NCBI GenBank assembly: GCA_947498325.1 | Contig: CANMKE010000019.1 | Location: forward strand, 1 to 64,000 | DNA: 64,000 nucleotides | Direction: 5' to 3' | Source: an uncultured Persicobacter sp. | GTDB lineage: Bacteria; Bacteroidota; Bacteroidia; Cytophagales; Cyclobacteriaceae | Part shown: positions 62,743-64,000 of the stretch, in pieces | Position numbering within the stretch: the stretch's first letter is position 1 | Layout: each line of letters begins with the position of its first letter | Notes under the pieces: model-generated | What the model saw: only the letters and a program-made list of their open reading frames with translations | Told to the model about the DNA's origin: nothing | Database searches by the model: none | Position numbers and translations under genes: made by a program

Positions 62743-64000
62743 TGAAAACCAACGATATATTTAATACCAAAATTTTATGGGCGCTGAGCTTCCTGATGCT
62801 CTTCTCGGCCTGTGATGACTTTTTGGACAAGGTCCCGCAGGGGCGACAATCCCCTGATACTTTCTTTACTTCTGAAGAAAATGTCGAAAGGGCAGTTTTT
62901 GCCACCTACAACACTCTTTTGCGCTGGGAGCTTTCCGCTTTCCCTTTTTTGGGCTGTAACAGCATCATTTCCGACGATGCCGACAAAGGCAGTACCGCAA
63001 GTGACGGCGCCACGCAAAAAGAAATGGATGATTTTACCTTCACCACCAGTAATCCCGAGATTTTCGGCTGGTGGTCGGGGAATTATTTCGGCATCAACAG
63101 GGCCAATCAGGTATTGTCCAATATTGATGCGGTTGCCATGGACGATGCCATTAAAAACCGATTTAAAGGTGAAATGTGGTTCCTCAGAGGATTCTTTCAT
63201 TTTAATTTGGTGAAATCTTTTGGCGATGTGCCGATCAGAATCAGCATCCCTGACGACTCGGAATTTGCCGTGCCTAAAAATGATGCCGAAGAGGTGTACG
63301 CTCAGGTGATTGACGACCTTGAAAAAGCAATTGACAATCTGCCTTTGCGCAGTGAATTAAGCCCAGAGGATCTTGGCAGAGTTACCAAAGGTGCCGCGCA
63401 GGGGATGCTTGGAAAAGTTTATTTGTACCGTCAGGAATATGCCAAAGCACTTACATTGTTTGAGGCGGTGATCAACAGTGGCGAGTATGAGCTTTTCAAC
63501 GATTACGCAGCATTATTTACGCCTGCGGGTCATGGCAGTAAAGAAGTGCTTTTTGAGATGTTTGCTACCGCTACCGCAGAAGGTGGTGTGGGTTCGCAAT
63601 ACAACCAGGTACAGGGTGTGCGTGGCGATTTGAATCGTGGATGGGGATTCAACATTCCATCGGCAGCCCTGGATGATGCCTATGAAATGGGAGATCCACG
63701 CGAAGAGGCTACCTTCCTTCGGGCTGGAGAAACTACGCGTGATGGCTTTACGGTGCCAGATGTTGATGGGATCAAGGCCTACAATCAGAAGGCTTACCGT
63801 GCCGAAAGTGAAATTGTGAACAGTGTGGACAATGGTGGCGGACACCTATACCACCTCCGATATGCTGATATTCTTTTGATGGCCGCTGAATGTGCCAACG
63901 ATGCTGGAAACAGCGGCGATGCCCTGAAGTACCTCAATATGGTACGTGCCCGCGCCCGTGGAGGCGATGCGACTTTACTTCCCGATGTTACGGATACAGA
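62743..64000 (+). CDS. susD: SusD/RagB-family nutrient-binding lipoprotein (3' end outside window)
   Basis: At least 419 residues, open to the window edge. ATG at 62743, lipobox LMLFSACDDFLDKVPQG. The typical SusD layout follows: SPDTFFTSEENVERAVFATYN, MWFLRGFFHFNLVKSFGDVPI, the TPR-like helices (VTKGAAQGMLGKVYLYRQEYAKAL), and near the edge YHLRYADILLMAAECAND and MVRARARGG. It sits on the cell surface and captures the substrate for the SusC barrel. Confidence 0.93.

Overview
The window looks like a chromosomal segment of a marine-type Bacteroidota, probably class Cytophagia (Flammeovirgaceae/Persicobacteraceae-like; genus not determinable from sequence alone). Evidence: a SusC/SusD pair, a TlpA-like thioredoxin with an N-terminal DUF4369-like domain, the Bacteroidota form of transketolase, ETF and SUF operons, and repeated -7 elements of the Bacteroidota type TAnnTTTG upstream of genes. 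I see no rRNA, tRNA, CRISPR array or prophage.

Layout. 1-2451: the right-hand part of what reads as a 637-bp tandem duplication, then an intact LtaS-like membrane sulfatase. 2.6-8.6 kb: transketolase, then a large solitary SF1 helicase-nuclease. 8.7-12.1 kb: two tandem paralogous membrane histidine kinases with no adjacent response regulator. 12.2-16.9 kb: a minus-strand acyl-phosphate cluster (pta, an atypical 3-hydroxyacyl-CoA dehydrogenase and two acetate kinases). 17.2-23.9 kb: yidC, pyrG, a protein with a degenerate ATPase domain plus receiver domain, and a FabH-type ketoacyl synthase. 24.3-30.4 kb: a TlpA-like thioredoxin, then a tightly packed five-gene surface operon (GtrA, GT-83 glycosyltransferase, PD40-OmpA protein, a 49-residue membrane protein, a 213-residue unknown). 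30.4-40.6 kb: two tandem deoxynucleoside kinases, TPR protein, etfBA, DUF151 nuclease, CNT nucleoside transporter, xseBA, a repeat-rich gap, an ECF sigma/anti-sigma/Spy-like trio and an RNase D-like exonuclease. 40.6-43.2 kb: fadD and an Lrp regulator. 43.4-49.8 kb: sufBCD, sufSE, sufT-like gene and a bacilliredoxin. 50-53.6 kb: an AT-rich accessory stretch with hypothetical exported or membrane proteins, an IS3 remnant and a duplicated gene end. 53.8-56.3 kb: a DUF4178/DUF4247-like/DUF350 membrane module. 56.7-59.3 kb: a novel three-repeat lipoprotein and queA. 59.7-64 kb: susC and the start of susD, which runs off the window.

Much of the window is core metabolism. Pta/AckA make acetyl phosphate, ATP and acetate. 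FadD, ETF, the HAD-like enzyme and FabH handle acyl chains. The two deoxynucleoside kinases and the CNT transporter salvage nucleosides. The SUF set builds Fe-S clusters. Three tandem paralogue pairs (kinases, ackA, dNK) and two duplicated gene 3' ends suggest a history of local duplication.

Most unusual points: the 637-bp duplication junction at 325/326; the IS3-DUF350 3'-end fusion at 51.5-51.8 kb; a dispersed palindromic repeat family (37.9-38.3 kb and 54.9 kb); the three-repeat lipoprotein; the ATPase-like/REC protein that lacks glycine boxes; and the five-gene coupled operon containing a 49-residue membrane protein. I did not find a clearly new multi-gene defence or mobile system. The best single-gene defence candidate is the 1205-residue helicase-nuclease.
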